The notes under the pieces: model-generated
The model's input: the letters and a program-made list of their open reading frames with translations, nothing else
The model's database searches: none
What the model was told of the DNA's origin: nothing
Position numbers and translations under genes: made by a program
Shown: positions 43,004-54,330 of the stretch, in pieces
Numbering within the stretch: the first letter of the stretch is position 1
How the letters are laid out: every line of letters starts with the position of its first letter
Assembly (NCBI GenBank): GCA_946811695.1
Contig: OX328123.1
Span: 40,579,764 to 40,643,763, forward strand
DNA: 64,000 nt
Source of the DNA: Gonocerus acuteangulatus
Lineage: Eukaryota; Arthropoda; Insecta; Hemiptera; Coreidae
Direction of reading: 5' to 3'

Positions 43004-43936
43004 ACCAATCCCTTTCCAATGCTCCTGAATCTAAAGCAAAAGTTTAATCCTTCGTAAACTTAAGACTAACAGTCCATGCTTTATCTCGTTATCCCCTGAT
43101 GTTCTTAATGCTCACATTGTATCTTCTCCCTCAGTCCTATCAAGTCCCCCTAAACCTTCCACACTACCTTTCAATTCTAACAACTTCTATTTCTCCTATA
43201 TAACTCCAGAAGATCTTCTAACCTCGGTCCATCAATCCAGAACCAATGACTGGTCAAGACTCTGTTCCCGTTAAACTGATTAAGGCCTGCTTACTTACTT
43301 TCCCCTTCAAAACTCGATTTTTCCCTCTCAATAGAAAACTCCCTTTTATACAACCTTTCTTGGGGCGCTTGGTCCAATCTCAAGTATCCAACCACCTCGA
43401 ACAGTCCAACCTCCTTAACCCTCTCCAGTCTGGCTTGCGTCCATCATACTCCACTCAATCCGCCTTCATTAAAATCACCCATGACATTCAAACTGCCATA
43501 GATAACCAACAACTCACTATCCTAGTTCTCCTAGATTTTTCAAAAGCATTTGATGCCGTTGATCAGCAAATCCTCCTTACCAAACTCCAATCTCTTTCCT
43601 TTTCCAACAGTGCCATTAGCTGGTTCCAAACCTTTCTATCAAATCGATCCCAATACGTGGTCATCCCCGACAGCCATCCCTCTAGCCTTCTTCCTCTTTC
43701 CCGTGGTGTACCCCAGGGCTCCTCGTTATCCCCAATTTTATTATATGTTTACATCAATGATCTTCCTCTTTCCATGGTCCATTCCAAGTTCCAGCGTTAC
43801 GCTGACGATACCCAGATCTACCTACCCTTTAAGCCCTCTTTCCTACGAGATGCTGTAGACAAGCTGCAAGTAGATCTTTATAATATCAATGCTTGAGCCG
43901 CAGCTGCTTTCTCTAATTCCGGATAACTCCTAAGCC
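43003..43936 (+). pseudogene. Old CR1-like LINE reverse transcriptase, 5' portion
   Basis: RT motifs LLDFSKAFDAVDQQ (about 43530), RGVPQGSSLSPIL (about 43705) and the catalytic QRYADDTQIYLPF (about 43795) are readable, with the frame opening at 43246 and stops on both sides. The sequence is C-rich on this strand. It continues at 48620 beyond a Jockey insertion. Confidence 0.8.
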
Positions 43937-44384
43937 ATTGTTATAGGAAAAAGTAGTGTCCCAGGTGTAGCCTATGTCACAACGTTTTATAAAGCTCTCT
44001 AAAACTAGTGTATTTAAAGTGGTTCAAAGTGTTCCCCTTATCTGAAAAGTGGCACAGTGGTAGCTAATCCACTGGTGAACATAATTGTGAACTTTGAAGT
44101 AATTTTACTCACCAGATCATCACAAAATAAGTGAGTAAAAACGCTTATTTCCTACACTTGGGTAGGCCTTTACCCTAGCTGAGGCTAGTGGTGGGGGTGC
44201 TCCTGTACGCGCCTGACAGAGAGGCTGTCAATGCCCCTTCAGAAATTTAAATACTAGTGCCTGCGCTACTAGTAGATTCCATATCAGCCTACTTGGCTCT
44301 CTACTTAGCCCGAGTTCGTAGCTCGCCACGGACACTTATTTTTTTTTTTTTTTTTTTTTTATAAATCATTAAAAGCCACGGACG

Positions 44385-45725
44385 ATGTCATCAATTGAGG
44401 TTAGCGAACAAAACATGACCGTTATCGAGTCTACGTCAGCTCACGATTTTGAAAATGTTGCGACTGGAAGACGCAAGAGATTACGTAAAAGAACCAGCGA
44501 CGTCCTAACACCTCCTAAGACAAAACAAAAAAAGTCGTCTCCAAATAAGAATTCCTCGACACACCCTCGGACTTCGGAACACACCCAAGTGTGCCAGGAT
44601 TCACCTCGAGATCCCGTGAAACCTCCTAACATCTATCTCAGGAAAGTTACCGACTTCAAAAAACTCTGCAGCAGTCTGACTGAAATAGTTGGGGAAAAGA
44701 ATTTCGAATGCCGAGCTAGATTTAACGACATCGTTATAAAGCCATCTGACAGTGACTCCTACAGACAAATTATTCGGTACTTGGAAAGTAAGGAAGCAGA
44801 CTTTCACTGCTACCAGTTACCCGAGGACAAATCCTACAGGGTGGTTATTCGCAACCTCCACTATTCAACTCCACCGGCAGATATTATAGAAGAACTCACA
44901 AAGAAAGGCTACTCCGTCAAGAGAGCCCACAATGTGCGGCATCCTGTCACGAAGGCGCAGTTACCACTTTTCTTCATAGATTTGGAAAAAAATGAAAAAA
45001 GCAAGGAAATATTCCGGGAACAGTATTTACTCTACACAAAAATCAAAGTAGAGGAACCACGTCGCCGAAGCGATGTAATACAGTGCCAAAACTGTCAGGA
45101 GTTCAATCACTCCCGCGCGTACTGCCATCACTCATCAAAATGTGTCAAATGCGGTTCCGAACACTCCTCTAGAGACTGCCCCAAGCCACTTGACGTCCCA
45201 CCGAGCTGCGCGAACTGCGGCGAGAATCACACTGCCAGCTACAAAGGGTGTGAAGTATATAAAGCACTCAAAACCATAAGAATGCAACGGCAGAGAATCC
45301 AGCTCAGCCATCAAAAAGATGCCAAGAAACCATCACCACCCAGCGGACCATCCCACTTCCCCAGCCTTCAGCCCGTTCCAGCAGCACAAGAATCGTCCCA
45401 TCGCCGGCCGAACGTCACCTACTCCTCCCTGCTAACCACGCTCGAGAAAAAGAAGCCGCCTGTCCCTAAACCAGCTCAGAAACCACATGAACCATCTTCC
45501 CTTCCTACCTCTTCTACTACTCCTCCGCAACCCCAAACCTTGCCTACCTTCCCATCTACTCCCGCCCCGTCTAAGCAAACCACACAGCACCAGGCTCAAG
45601 ATCCAATGATGCTTTTCTCCTCTTTCCTAAATAAACTCGAAACCCTTCTTACTCCTTTAATTAACCTGATGACCACCCTTATAGCACCCTTCCTTCCTAA
45701 ATCCCAGAATGCAACGCTTCCATAA
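44385..45725 (+). CDS. Jockey ORF1 (Gag-like nucleic-acid-binding protein)
   Basis: 446 residues with a basic N-terminus, then an RNA-binding fold region (RVVIRNLHYSTPPADIIEEL, about 152-171) followed by three cysteine fingers: CQNCQEFNHSRAYC (234-247), CVKCGSEHSSRDC (253-265) and CANCGENHTASYKGC (275-289). A long proline-rich C-terminus ends the protein. This matches the PRE_C2HC-type Gag of Jockey, which coats element RNA. The ATG at 44385 is the first in frame after a T-run. Its last 17 nt overlap ORF2 in another frame. Confidence 0.92.
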   Translation: MSSIEVSEQNMTVIESTSAHDFENVATGRRKRLRKRTSDVLTPPKTKQKKSSPNKNSSTHPRTSEHTQVCQDSPRDPVKPPNIYLRKVTDFKKLCSSLTEIVGEKNFECRARFNDIVIKPSDSDSYRQIIRYLESKEADFHCYQLPEDKSYRVVIRNLHYSTPPADIIEELTKKGYSVKRAHNVRHPVTKAQLPLFFIDLEKNEKSKEIFREQYLLYTKIKVEEPRRRSDVIQCQNCQEFNHSRAYCHHSSKCVKCGSEHSSRDCPKPLDVPPSCANCGENHTASYKGCEVYKALKTIRMQRQRIQLSHQKDAKKPSPPSGPSHFPSLQPVPAAQESSHRRPNVTYSSLLTTLEKKKPPVPKPAQKPHEPSSLPTSSTTPPQPQTLPTFPSTPAPSKQTTQHQAQDPMMLFSSFLNKLETLLTPLINLMTTLIAPFLPKSQNATLP

Positions 45726-48402
45726 TTCCCATCTCTCAATTCTTTTGTGGAATGCCAACGGACTCACAACAAGAAGACAAGAACTCACACTTTTACTAAC
45801 TGACAAAAACATTGACATTGCACTTATAACTGAAACACACCTGAAAGAATCCATGACATTCGGTGTCAAGGGTTACTCCTGTTATCGAACCGACCATCCA
45901 TCTCTGGCGCAGCATGGCACTCTGATTCTAATCAAGAGCAACATCAAGCATCACCAAGAATCCAGCATTGCATCAGCAAGCCTGCAGGTAACATCCATAT
46001 CCCTTTCCCTTTCTCCCTTCGATATCATACTGTCCGCAGTGTATTGTTCTCCCAACCATTCCATTTACCATCCTGAATTCCTGTCAATATTCCAATCCTT
46101 TGGTCCCCGCTTCCTCACCGGGGGTGATTTCAACGCGAAACACCCCATGTGGGGAAGCCGTTCAGCTAACTCCCGTGGCAGAATCCTTTATGATATCCTT
46201 AACTCCCAGAATTATCTCCCTATATCGCCAAACACACCAACATACTGGCCAACCGATCCATCCCGTAGTCCTGACCTAGTCGACTTCTTCATCTCGTCTG
46301 GCTTGGGAGGTATAGCGACTTCTGTTGATTCGCTCCTCGACCTATCGTCGGACCATTCTGCGATCCTTCTAACCCTCTTCTCATCCGCTGTACCCCGTCC
46401 TCTACAACCAACCCTCAAACCCGGTCCTATCAACTGGCAATCATTTCAGCTTAACCTAGAGCACTCCATAGACCTAACCGTTTCCCTAAAAACCCCTTCA
46501 GACCTAGACAAAGCCACTGAATTGTTTACTAAAGCCATTCAGGACAGTGCCCGCAATTCATGCCGACCAAGGACAGGGTTACCTCCTCCACCCAAAATGC
46601 AACTCCCAAACCACATCCAAGAACTCCTTGCAGCCAAGCGACGAGCCAGGGCTTTATGGCAAAGATCCCGTTATCCCTCGGACAGAAACGCATACAACAG
46701 ACTGACACACCAACTGAAATCTTCCCTATCCCAATTCCGTTCAGAATCCTTTAACGAATACCTTTCATCCCTCTCTACACAAGACTGTTCTTTGTGGACA
46801 GTCACTCGTAGAATCCTTAAGTTCCACTCAATCCCTTCCCCTCTCAAACGCAACGATGGGACCTGGGCCAGAAGTGATGAAGAAAAGGCGCTCCTCCTCT
46901 CCACACACCTAACCACAGTATTTTCCCCTAATCCTCAAATGAGCCCTTCCCATGATGCAGATATCGAACATTACCTGAATTCTCCTTTACCTTTGTCCTT
47001 CCCTCCCAAAGCTTTCCATCCATCCGATGTTAAATACATCATCAAACACCTTCCTAGGAAGTCTCCCGGTTATAATCTTTTCACCTCCACAATACTCAAA
47101 AACCTCCCCCAGAAGGCCATTATATTCCTTACATACCTCTATAACTCAATCCTAAGATCAACCCATTTCCCGAATCCCTGGAAACACTCAGTCGTCGTCG
47201 TTATCCCCAAACCCTTTAAACCTCCAGATTGCCCCTCTTCCTATCGGCCCATCAGCCTTCTCCCATTAATGTCCAAAATATTCGAAAAAGTCCTTTACAA
47301 AAGAATCCTCCCTATCATAGAATCCTCGAATACAATTCCCAACCATCAATTTGGTTTCCGCTTCCAGCATTCCACTATACAACAGTGCTTACGAGTCGTA
47401 GACTCAATTTCCTCCTCGCTTGAACGTAAGAGTTTTTGCACGAGTGCCTTTCTCGACGTTGCTCAAGCATTCGATCGGGTTTGGCACCCGGGATTACTTT
47501 ACAAAGTAAAGCTTATACTTCCACACACCTATTTCCTTATCCTCAAATCCTATCTGTCAAACAGATCCTTCCAAGTCAAATACGGTACAACTCTTTCCCC
47601 GACCTGCCCCATAAATGCTGGAGTCCCTCAAGGGAGTATTATTGGTCCTCTCCTTTTCCTCCTTTACACTGCGGATATTCCCACACACCCCCAAACCCTA
47701 CTAACAACCTACGCAGATGATACTGCCATCCTGTCAACTTCCCCTGATCCCTCAGTAGCATCCCAACACCTGCAGGAACATCTTACCGCCATACAACATT
47801 GGAGTGACATGTGGAGAGTAAAAATCAACCCGGAAAAATGTAAGCAGGTTACATTCACTCTCAACCGGAGATCATGCCCTTCTGTACATCTCAAAAACAC
47901 TCCACTACCAGTATCCAGCGAGGTTCGATATCTAGGATTATACCTTGACAGCCGACTGACATGGAACCCTCACACGAGACTGAAAAGACAAGAACTGAAC
48001 AAAAGATACGGACTACTTAGACGACTCCTTGGACCCTCATCTAAATTATCAATACAGAACAAACTAACGATATACAAAACAATCATTCGACCAATATGGA
48101 CATACGGACTTGAACTCTGGGGGTCTGCAAAACCATCCAACATCAACAGAATACAGGCATTCCAGTCAACAGTGCTCCGTAAAATTGTAAATGCCCCTTT
48201 CTACGTCTCAAACAAAACCCTTCACAATGACCTTAACATTCCATTTGTCCTTGACCTTGCTAAAACCCGTTTCCAAATGTTCCACTCCAAATTGTCCTAC
48301 CATCCTAACCCGGAAGGTCTATCCCTATCGTCCCAATCCCATCCAGACAATCCTCCCAGGCGGCTCAAGAGACAGTGGCCCCGAGACAATTTACTCTTCT
48401 GA
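45709..48402 (+). CDS. Jockey ORF2 (endonuclease and reverse transcriptase)
   Basis: 897 residues with no break. The apurinic-type endonuclease has LLWNANGLTTRRQEL at the N-terminus, then ITETHL, GGDFNAKHPMWGS and SSDHSAILLTL (to about residue 225). RT has FLDVAQAFDRVWH, NAGVPQGSIIGPLLFLLY and the catalytic TYADDTAIL (near residue 667). The length is that of complete Jockey proteins, and there is no RNase H, as expected for Jockey. The start ATG overlaps the end of ORF1, which suggests translation by reinitiation; a frameshift is possible as an alternative. It looks capable of activity. Confidence 0.93.
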   Translation: MQRFHNSHLSILLWNANGLTTRRQELTLLLTDKNIDIALITETHLKESMTFGVKGYSCYRTDHPSLAQHGTLILIKSNIKHHQESSIASASLQVTSISLSLSPFDIILSAVYCSPNHSIYHPEFLSIFQSFGPRFLTGGDFNAKHPMWGSRSANSRGRILYDILNSQNYLPISPNTPTYWPTDPSRSPDLVDFFISSGLGGIATSVDSLLDLSSDHSAILLTLFSSAVPRPLQPTLKPGPINWQSFQLNLEHSIDLTVSLKTPSDLDKATELFTKAIQDSARNSCRPRTGLPPPPKMQLPNHIQELLAAKRRARALWQRSRYPSDRNAYNRLTHQLKSSLSQFRSESFNEYLSSLSTQDCSLWTVTRRILKFHSIPSPLKRNDGTWARSDEEKALLLSTHLTTVFSPNPQMSPSHDADIEHYLNSPLPLSFPPKAFHPSDVKYIIKHLPRKSPGYNLFTSTILKNLPQKAIIFLTYLYNSILRSTHFPNPWKHSVVVVIPKPFKPPDCPSSYRPISLLPLMSKIFEKVLYKRILPIIESSNTIPNHQFGFRFQHSTIQQCLRVVDSISSSLERKSFCTSAFLDVAQAFDRVWHPGLLYKVKLILPHTYFLILKSYLSNRSFQVKYGTTLSPTCPINAGVPQGSIIGPLLFLLYTADIPTHPQTLLTTYADDTAILSTSPDPSVASQHLQEHLTAIQHWSDMWRVKINPEKCKQVTFTLNRRSCPSVHLKNTPLPVSSEVRYLGLYLDSRLTWNPHTRLKRQELNKRYGLLRRLLGPSSKLSIQNKLTIYKTIIRPIWTYGLELWGSAKPSNINRIQAFQSTVLRKIVNAPFYVSNKTLHNDLNIPFVLDLAKTRFQMFHSKLSYHPNPEGLSLSSQSHPDNPPRRLKRQWPRDNLLF

Positions 48403-48619
48403 TCATATAGGGATCATTAAAATATTTATTTGGACAGCTTTGAAAGTGCCAACAATGGCTGGCTTCTTTCACATTTTGTATTGTTTTTATTTTATTTTAC
48501 TTTTTCCATTTTTTTCAACTTGTTCATAATATCTGCATCATCAAACTTGATTATTGTACTGTTTATAATTTGTACAGATTTCAAATAAATAAATAAATAA
48601 AAAAAAAAATTGTTATAGG

Positions 48620-49306
48620 TTCCCAAAGCCTCATATGTTCCACCTCCCCTTTTCCAGGTCTTTACCTCAACAGAATACCTATAAAATATTGTAAATCAGT
48701 TAAAACCCTTGGAATCATATTTGATCAAAACCTTTCCTGAAAAACCATATTTCCCAAATTCCCCGTCGATCCATATTTATCCTCAGACAGCTCAACCTCT
48801 CCTGCCAATAAAGACGTCAACTCCTTGTAACCTCCCTATTATTCCCCTTGTTTAACTATGTTTTTTTTTTTTTTTTGGTGTACGGTGGACTTTCTGGTGA
48901 TTTTGAAGCAAAACTTAAACGCCTCATGAATTTTTTCATTTGTTTTATTCTCGGGATCCCCAGAGACTCCCAAATCACACTCTACCAGGAGCTAAATTGG
49001 CTATTCCCTCTTTCAGCACCTCGTCGGCTCAGTCCTTTACCAAGTAATTCAATCCCAAAGACCTACTTATTTTTATCAACTCCTGAAAATTAAATCCTCT
49101 CTTCACTCCCGTAACACCCGATCTCTTCCTGCTGATCTTTATATTCCTTCCCACCGTACTGCATTAGTCGAAAAATCGTTTGCCACCCGTGCCACCTCGC
49201 GATGGAATTCCTTACTTCTGTCTGTCCGCCATTTTACCAACCTAGAAACCTTTAAATCCCGACTCTTCCACGACTTTTTATCCCTGCAAGATTTACCTAA
49301 TCCCTA
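48620..49306 (+). pseudogene. Old CR1-like LINE, 3' portion
   Basis: It resumes directly after the Jockey target duplication. The readable parts are in several frames: LVYGGLSGDFEAKLKRLMN, then HRTALVEKSFATRATSRWNS, then LETFKSRLFHDFL, the usual C-terminus of this LINE group. A T-run at 48861-48876 interrupts it. It ends at about 49312 with an AT-rich tail. Confidence 0.75.
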
Positions 49307-49611
49307 ATATATATGCAAGCAATATTATTTAAAATTTTATATATTTAATTGTTCACTATTCTCTACACTGAAAATTATTCCTATGGGACGTGTGTCCTGG
49401 AATAAGAATAAAAAATTCATTTTTCATTTCAAAGTAATATATTGAAAAATGGTGTTATTCGATACGTTATTTAAGGCATTAAAGGCTATTCTAAAGGGGT
49501 TAGAGTTGTGACAATTTACGACAAGCCGTATCGTCCACAATCCAAGAGCAAACTCTCGAATCAGAAAAACGAAATTTTGCATATTCGATGGTTTGACATG
49601 GTAAATATATT

Positions 49612-49660
49612 ACAAAAGCCGAATACCCGTGCTTCGTCACGGCAGATAAGTAGTTATTTT
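49612..49660 (-). mobile_element. Helitron-type 3' end (minus strand), degenerate
   Basis: The minus strand reads CCGTGACGAAGCACGG, a hairpin, followed by GTATTCGGCT. The same end at 54845 has the canonical CTAG. The next 50 bp inward also match that copy. Confidence 0.4.
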
Positions 49661-49886
49661 ATTGCGTTAAATAATGTATCACCTGTTATCTATTGTTCAC
49701 CAGCAAGGGCGTATATAAGGGGGGGCTGAGACGTCTGCAGCCCCCCCCCCCGAAACTTTGATTTGATGGTAAAAATGTGTGTTAAAACCCTTAAAAATAA
49801 ATTAAATAAGATTACTTGGTTCATAAAAAATATTTCATTATATTTGTAATAGCGTCTTATTTGCCTAAAACTATTCCAAGTTCTAA

Positions 49887-52800
49887 TAGTCCGTCGGCCC
49901 GTGTACATTTTATGCAACGATTTTTAAGATTCTTCATTTTTTCACAATTGATTGTACAAGTCTTAACTAGAACAGTGCCACTTGTCAGCTGGCTAGGTAG
50001 CGGTGGGTTTGGCTGCGGGGGCGTTGCAAACTTCGGAAAAATATGAAAATGTGAAACGATTTTAAGATTCATGAAATTTCTTGGAGAGACACCTTATATT
50101 ATACAATAATCATTGGAACTTGTCAGCTGGCCGGCCAGCGGTGGACTGCTTGTCAGCTGGGGGTCTAAACTTGGCAAAAATACGAAATTCTGAAACGATT
50201 TTAAGATTGCTGAAATTTTGGTGGTTACTAGTATTTGTAGTGAGATTAACAAAAAACATTGTCAGCTGCTCATATCTTGGTGGAAAACCTGTCAGCTGGG
50301 GGGGTATAAGCGCTGAGCACATGGCGCGCGCTCCGCTTTATACCGCCAGCTGACAACTTTTCTACCCACATATAAGCAGCTGACAATTTGTTTTGTCAAT
50401 CTTATTACGAATACTACCTACTAACAAAATTTCAGGAATCTTAATATAGTTTTTGACTATTTAATAGCGAAAGCATGCTTATATTGATAACAACTTCTGA
50501 ATATATTGATTGTAAATGAATATTTTTATTATCAACGTTAAAATATATTATGTATTTGCATTAAGGTAAGATGAAAAAATATATCATTTATTTGTATAAA
50601 ATACATAGCACATAAAAAATTTTTGCCTGTGAATGCGTGAAAATCAGGCAACGCTTGGCACAGTGTTTCGCCTAATGTTAAAAATAAGTTATTATTATCT
50701 AAATAGTTTGGTTTGATCACGTTCCCATATTCATCCAAATTTTAACATCTAATGGCAAACAATTACCTCCAGTAGTTGAAATGATTGTTCGAGATCAGTA
50801 ATTCACTGAAGATATTAAAATTATTCATTTTCTTTGCTTTATTAATGTTTCATCATTTTTTCAATACCAATAATTAGTATTTTCACATGAGAGACAGCAG
50901 GATGACCTCACAAACACTACAAATATCGAAAGTAATGATTCTGAAGGTGAAGAGTCAGACTTTCTTTTTATTAAAAAGTTTTATTAGGTAACTATTATTA
51001 TTATAAATAAATTATATAATAATTTTTACAGTATTTTATACAAATAAATAATATATTTTTTCATCATACCTTAATACAAATCTATACAAATAATACAATT
51101 CTAACGGATCGCTGTCTGTTTCTGGAAGATGGGGAAAAATACTATTGGGGACCTTTATCAATGCAATAGTACCCAAAACAATGATTTTTAAAATTTTTGC
51201 CTGCTTGTCTGTTTATCTGTGCGCGCTAATCTCAGAAACGGCTTATCCGATTTAGTCGCAGTATTCACTAATATATTGTGGTACGTTTCACTTAACATTT
51301 AGTGTTTGTTTCATGCGAATCGGTACATAAATAAAAATGTTATGCCAATGTAAAGAATCACGTGCAACATTTCATGAACTATCGTTAATTCGATACACAC
51401 CAGAGGATTTTTTTTAACGAAACTTTGTGTATAGTATTCTCTTAGCAAATGATTTAACGAGTTCCTTAACCAGAAAAATTGGTTCATCTGGAGGAGGGGT
51501 TTACTCCGGACCCAAAGTCGCTCGGACGAAACTCGATATTCGTTTGTGGAAATATTAATAGAAAAATATGTTGTAAAAATAAAGTAAATCGGTTTATTAG
51601 AAGGGGGTTTATTCTGGAACCGATTTACCAACTTACCACTACTAGCCGTAACCTATCTTCACATATAATAAAATTCTAACGGATCGCTGTTTGTACATGC
51701 AAGATATATGAGTAAAAATACTATTGGGGGCCTCTATCAACGCAATTGTACCCAAAACAATGATTTATAGAATTGTTGTCTGTTTGTCTGTATGTTTGCT
51801 GTGTCAGACACTCTATACACACTACAGTTAAACAATCCTTAAGAGGTCTAGAGCTTCTTTTAGCAATCCTAGCAGCCTGTATGGTTGATCCCCGATGGCT
51901 ATACCTCTAATATCGAGTAGGTATAAATCTACTGTAAAGTAGATTGAAAAAAAAAATACCTATACGACAATGTTTAAAATCTAAAATAAACAAACAAGAA
52001 CCTTCAAGTTTAACTCCTCTGGATCACGGATGGGATATTGAAGATAATATATAAACCTGTAAATGGTTTGACGGCAAACAATTCCGTCGAGTAGTTGATA
52101 TGATTATTCGAGGTCAGCAATTCACTGAAGATATTAAAACTATTTATTTTCTATGCTTTATTAACGTTTAATCATTTTATCAATAACAATAATTAGTATT
52201 TTCAGCTGAAAGACACCAAGAAGAGGATGACCGCACAATTACTGCGGGGGGGGGGGGGGTTGATGATTCTGAAGGTGCAGAGTCAGAATCAGAAAACGAT
52301 TGACTTTCTTTTTATTATTATATTATTAAGTGTCTTTAGTATACTATTATTATTATTATGATTAATTGTATAATACTTTTTTATTACCAATACAGTATTT
52401 TATACAAATAATTGACATATTTTTTCATCTTGCCTTAATGCAAATACATAATATATTTTAACGTTGATAATAAAAATATTCATTTACAATCAATATATTC
52501 AGTTGTAATCAATATAAGCATGCTTTCGCTATTAAATAGTCAAAAACTATATTAAGATTCCTGAAATTTTGTTAGTAGGTAGTATTCGTAATAAGATTGA
52601 CGAAACAAATTGTCAGCTGCTTATATGTGGGTAGAAAAGTTGTCAGCTGGCGGTATAAAGCGGAGCGCGCGCCATGTGCTCAGCGCTTATACCCCCCCAG
52701 CTGACAGGTTTTCCACCAAGATATGAGCAGCTGACAATGTTTTTTGTTAATCTCACTACAAATACTAGTAACCACCAAAATTTCAGCAATCTTAAAATCG

Positions 52801-53109
52801 TTTCAGAATTTCGTATTTTTGCCAAGTTTAGACCCCCAGCTGACAAGCAGTCCACCGCTGGCCGGCCAGCTGACAAGTTCCAATGATTATTGTATAATAT
52901 AAGGTGTCTCTCCAAGAAATTTCATGAATCTTAAAATCGTTTCACATTTTCATATTTTTCCGAAGTTTGCAACGCCCCCGCAGCCAAACCCACCGCTACC
53001 TAGCCAGCTGACAAGTGGCACTGTTCTAGTTAAGACTTGTACAATCAATTGTGAAAAAATGAAGAATCTTAAAAATCGTTGCATAAAATGTACACGGGCC
53101 GACGGACTA
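49887..53109. mobile_element. Fold-back DNA element with TAA target duplication, copy 2
   Basis: 3223 bp, inverted relative to copy 1 at 4528 and nearly identical along its whole length. TAA flanks both sides (49884-49886 and 53110-53112). The uninterrupted MITE copy at 31714 shows the empty site with one TAA. The TIR TAGTCCGTCGGCCCGTG, the CAGCTG repeats, the C/G-run (52242-52258) and the core blocks are all kept. No transposase is encoded. Confidence 0.85.
50538..50738 (-). pseudogene. HAFTG-type captured fragment, second copy
   Basis: A 66-codon frame with LGETLCQALPDFHAFTG, closer to the family pattern than copy 1 because the Pro is kept. It carries only a few substitutions relative to 6899-7099. 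No start context or promoter is evident. Confidence 0.4.
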
Positions 53110-53173
53110 TAAATTGTTAGTATTCCATACCCCGAAATTTTCCCAGCTCCCCCCCCCCCGAAATACGCCCATG

Positions 53174-53551
53174 GTTATCTAAAAATTTATGTTTCTCACA
53201 TGTCATTTGGGAACACCCATATTACCTCGGATGAACCATTACCAGGTATAACGAAAACTCTATGGGGGACAAGTTGAAATGAACCGCAATTAAAATGGTG
53301 ATTTTGTCCCTCATAGCGTAAACTCTATGAGGGACAGTTTATTTATTAATTTAAATTTTTAACGTCCATTATTATTAACTGAGAATTTTGGGACGGGTTC
53401 TCTATAGGTTACCACCCTATAAGGGACAGTTTTTTTCTAGTAATTCAAGGAGTACCATCATAGTTGAAATTAACCTCAATTAAAAATAATACTATAGATA
53501 CAGTACGGTAACAGCTGTTCTGTTATCGTCCTAGCAACAGGACGATAGCAG

Positions 53552-53556
<5 letters not shown>
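53174..53556. repeat. Interspersed repeat (CTCTATGAGGGAC family), fragment with SINE tail
   Basis: AAACTCTATGAGGGACAGTT and TAATTCAAGG, then GTAACAGCTGTTCTGTTATC, recur at 54490-54660 and 57400-57530. A minus-strand tail of SINE family B (TTTTAACGTCCATTATT) is inserted at about 53345-53425. Confidence 0.55.
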
Positions 53557-53648
<92 letters not shown>

Positions 53649-54330
53649 TTAACGGGGATCATTTTCGGTGTCTACTAGGTAGGATCGATGGAGATTAGAT
53701 GAAATTTTTCAAAAATTCCGTCATGAGTGCAACCTCAATAGCTACTTTCCTTCGAAGGAAAGTGCTAAAATTAACAACTTTGAATTTTAAGGACTTATCT
53801 TTTCGATTGACATCGCCCCACCGAACATTACAACAAAATCTTTTTTGTAGAGAATTTAGTAACCCTTCGAATAGCCGCCTTCCACTTACTACGATTTCCC
53901 AACAGTTTCGAGATATTTTAGAAAATATATTGAGATCCGAAAACTTTGTATCACCATAAATACATTTTTTTCCATGAATTTTTTACCAGCAAACGATACC
54001 AAAGTTTAAATATCTTAGATAAGATGAATGTCAAATACCTGGTACACGTTTCAAGTGAACCAATCATTGTTTCTGGAAATACCCAAACAGAAAACTAGTT
54101 TGGAAAAGTATTTCTATCAAATTTTCCCATAAACGGTTACAGAAATCGCTTTAAAAATGGTTTCATTCGTTTTAACGTAAGCGTTCCGATTTTGTCGCGC
54201 AAATTTTCCTCCAAAAACCATGCTCCAGTAAACGGATTCAGCTGGTTAATGAACTTGACCTTTCAAATGAGAAGAAAGATTTTTTTTACCTACTAAATGT
54301 CATCAAAATCGGATCATATTTGAGCCGAGG
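53557..54330 (-). mobile_element. Chimera of Helentron-like family 2 5' end and family 1 body
   Basis: A TA tract (53557-53642) and the family 2 5' block with palindrome (53643-53770) in minus orientation are followed directly by family 1 body blocks, also minus (GACATCGCCCCACCG, CTGGTTAATGAACTTGACC). Whether this is nesting or recombination cannot be decided from one junction. Confidence 0.55.

Larger units (their letters stand above)
43948..48608 (+). mobile_element. Full-length Jockey LINE
   Basis: A 4.66-kb element bounded by the 11-bp duplication ATTGTTATAGG (43937-43947 and 48609-48619) and ending in (TAAA)n plus a poly-A. It has a 5' UTR of 437 bp, two overlapping ORFs and a short 3' UTR. 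It interrupts the older LINE, whose sequence resumes exactly at the duplication. All parts look complete. Confidence 0.92.
49704..53173. mobile_element. hAT-type MITE, copy 2, split by the fold-back element
   Basis: The ends (GGGCGTATATAAGGGGGG ... ATACGCCCATG), the C-runs and the interior (CCTAAAACTATTCCAAG) match the MITE at 31714. Its own sequence is 49704-49886 plus 53113-53173. No 8-bp duplication is evident here, so one end may have been altered. Confidence 0.75.

Noticed and set aside
50081..50353. ORF MERHLILYNNHWNLSAGRP and its other-strand partner, repeated in both elements
   Set aside because: Chance open frame through the CAGCTG arm repeats, present on both strands at once.
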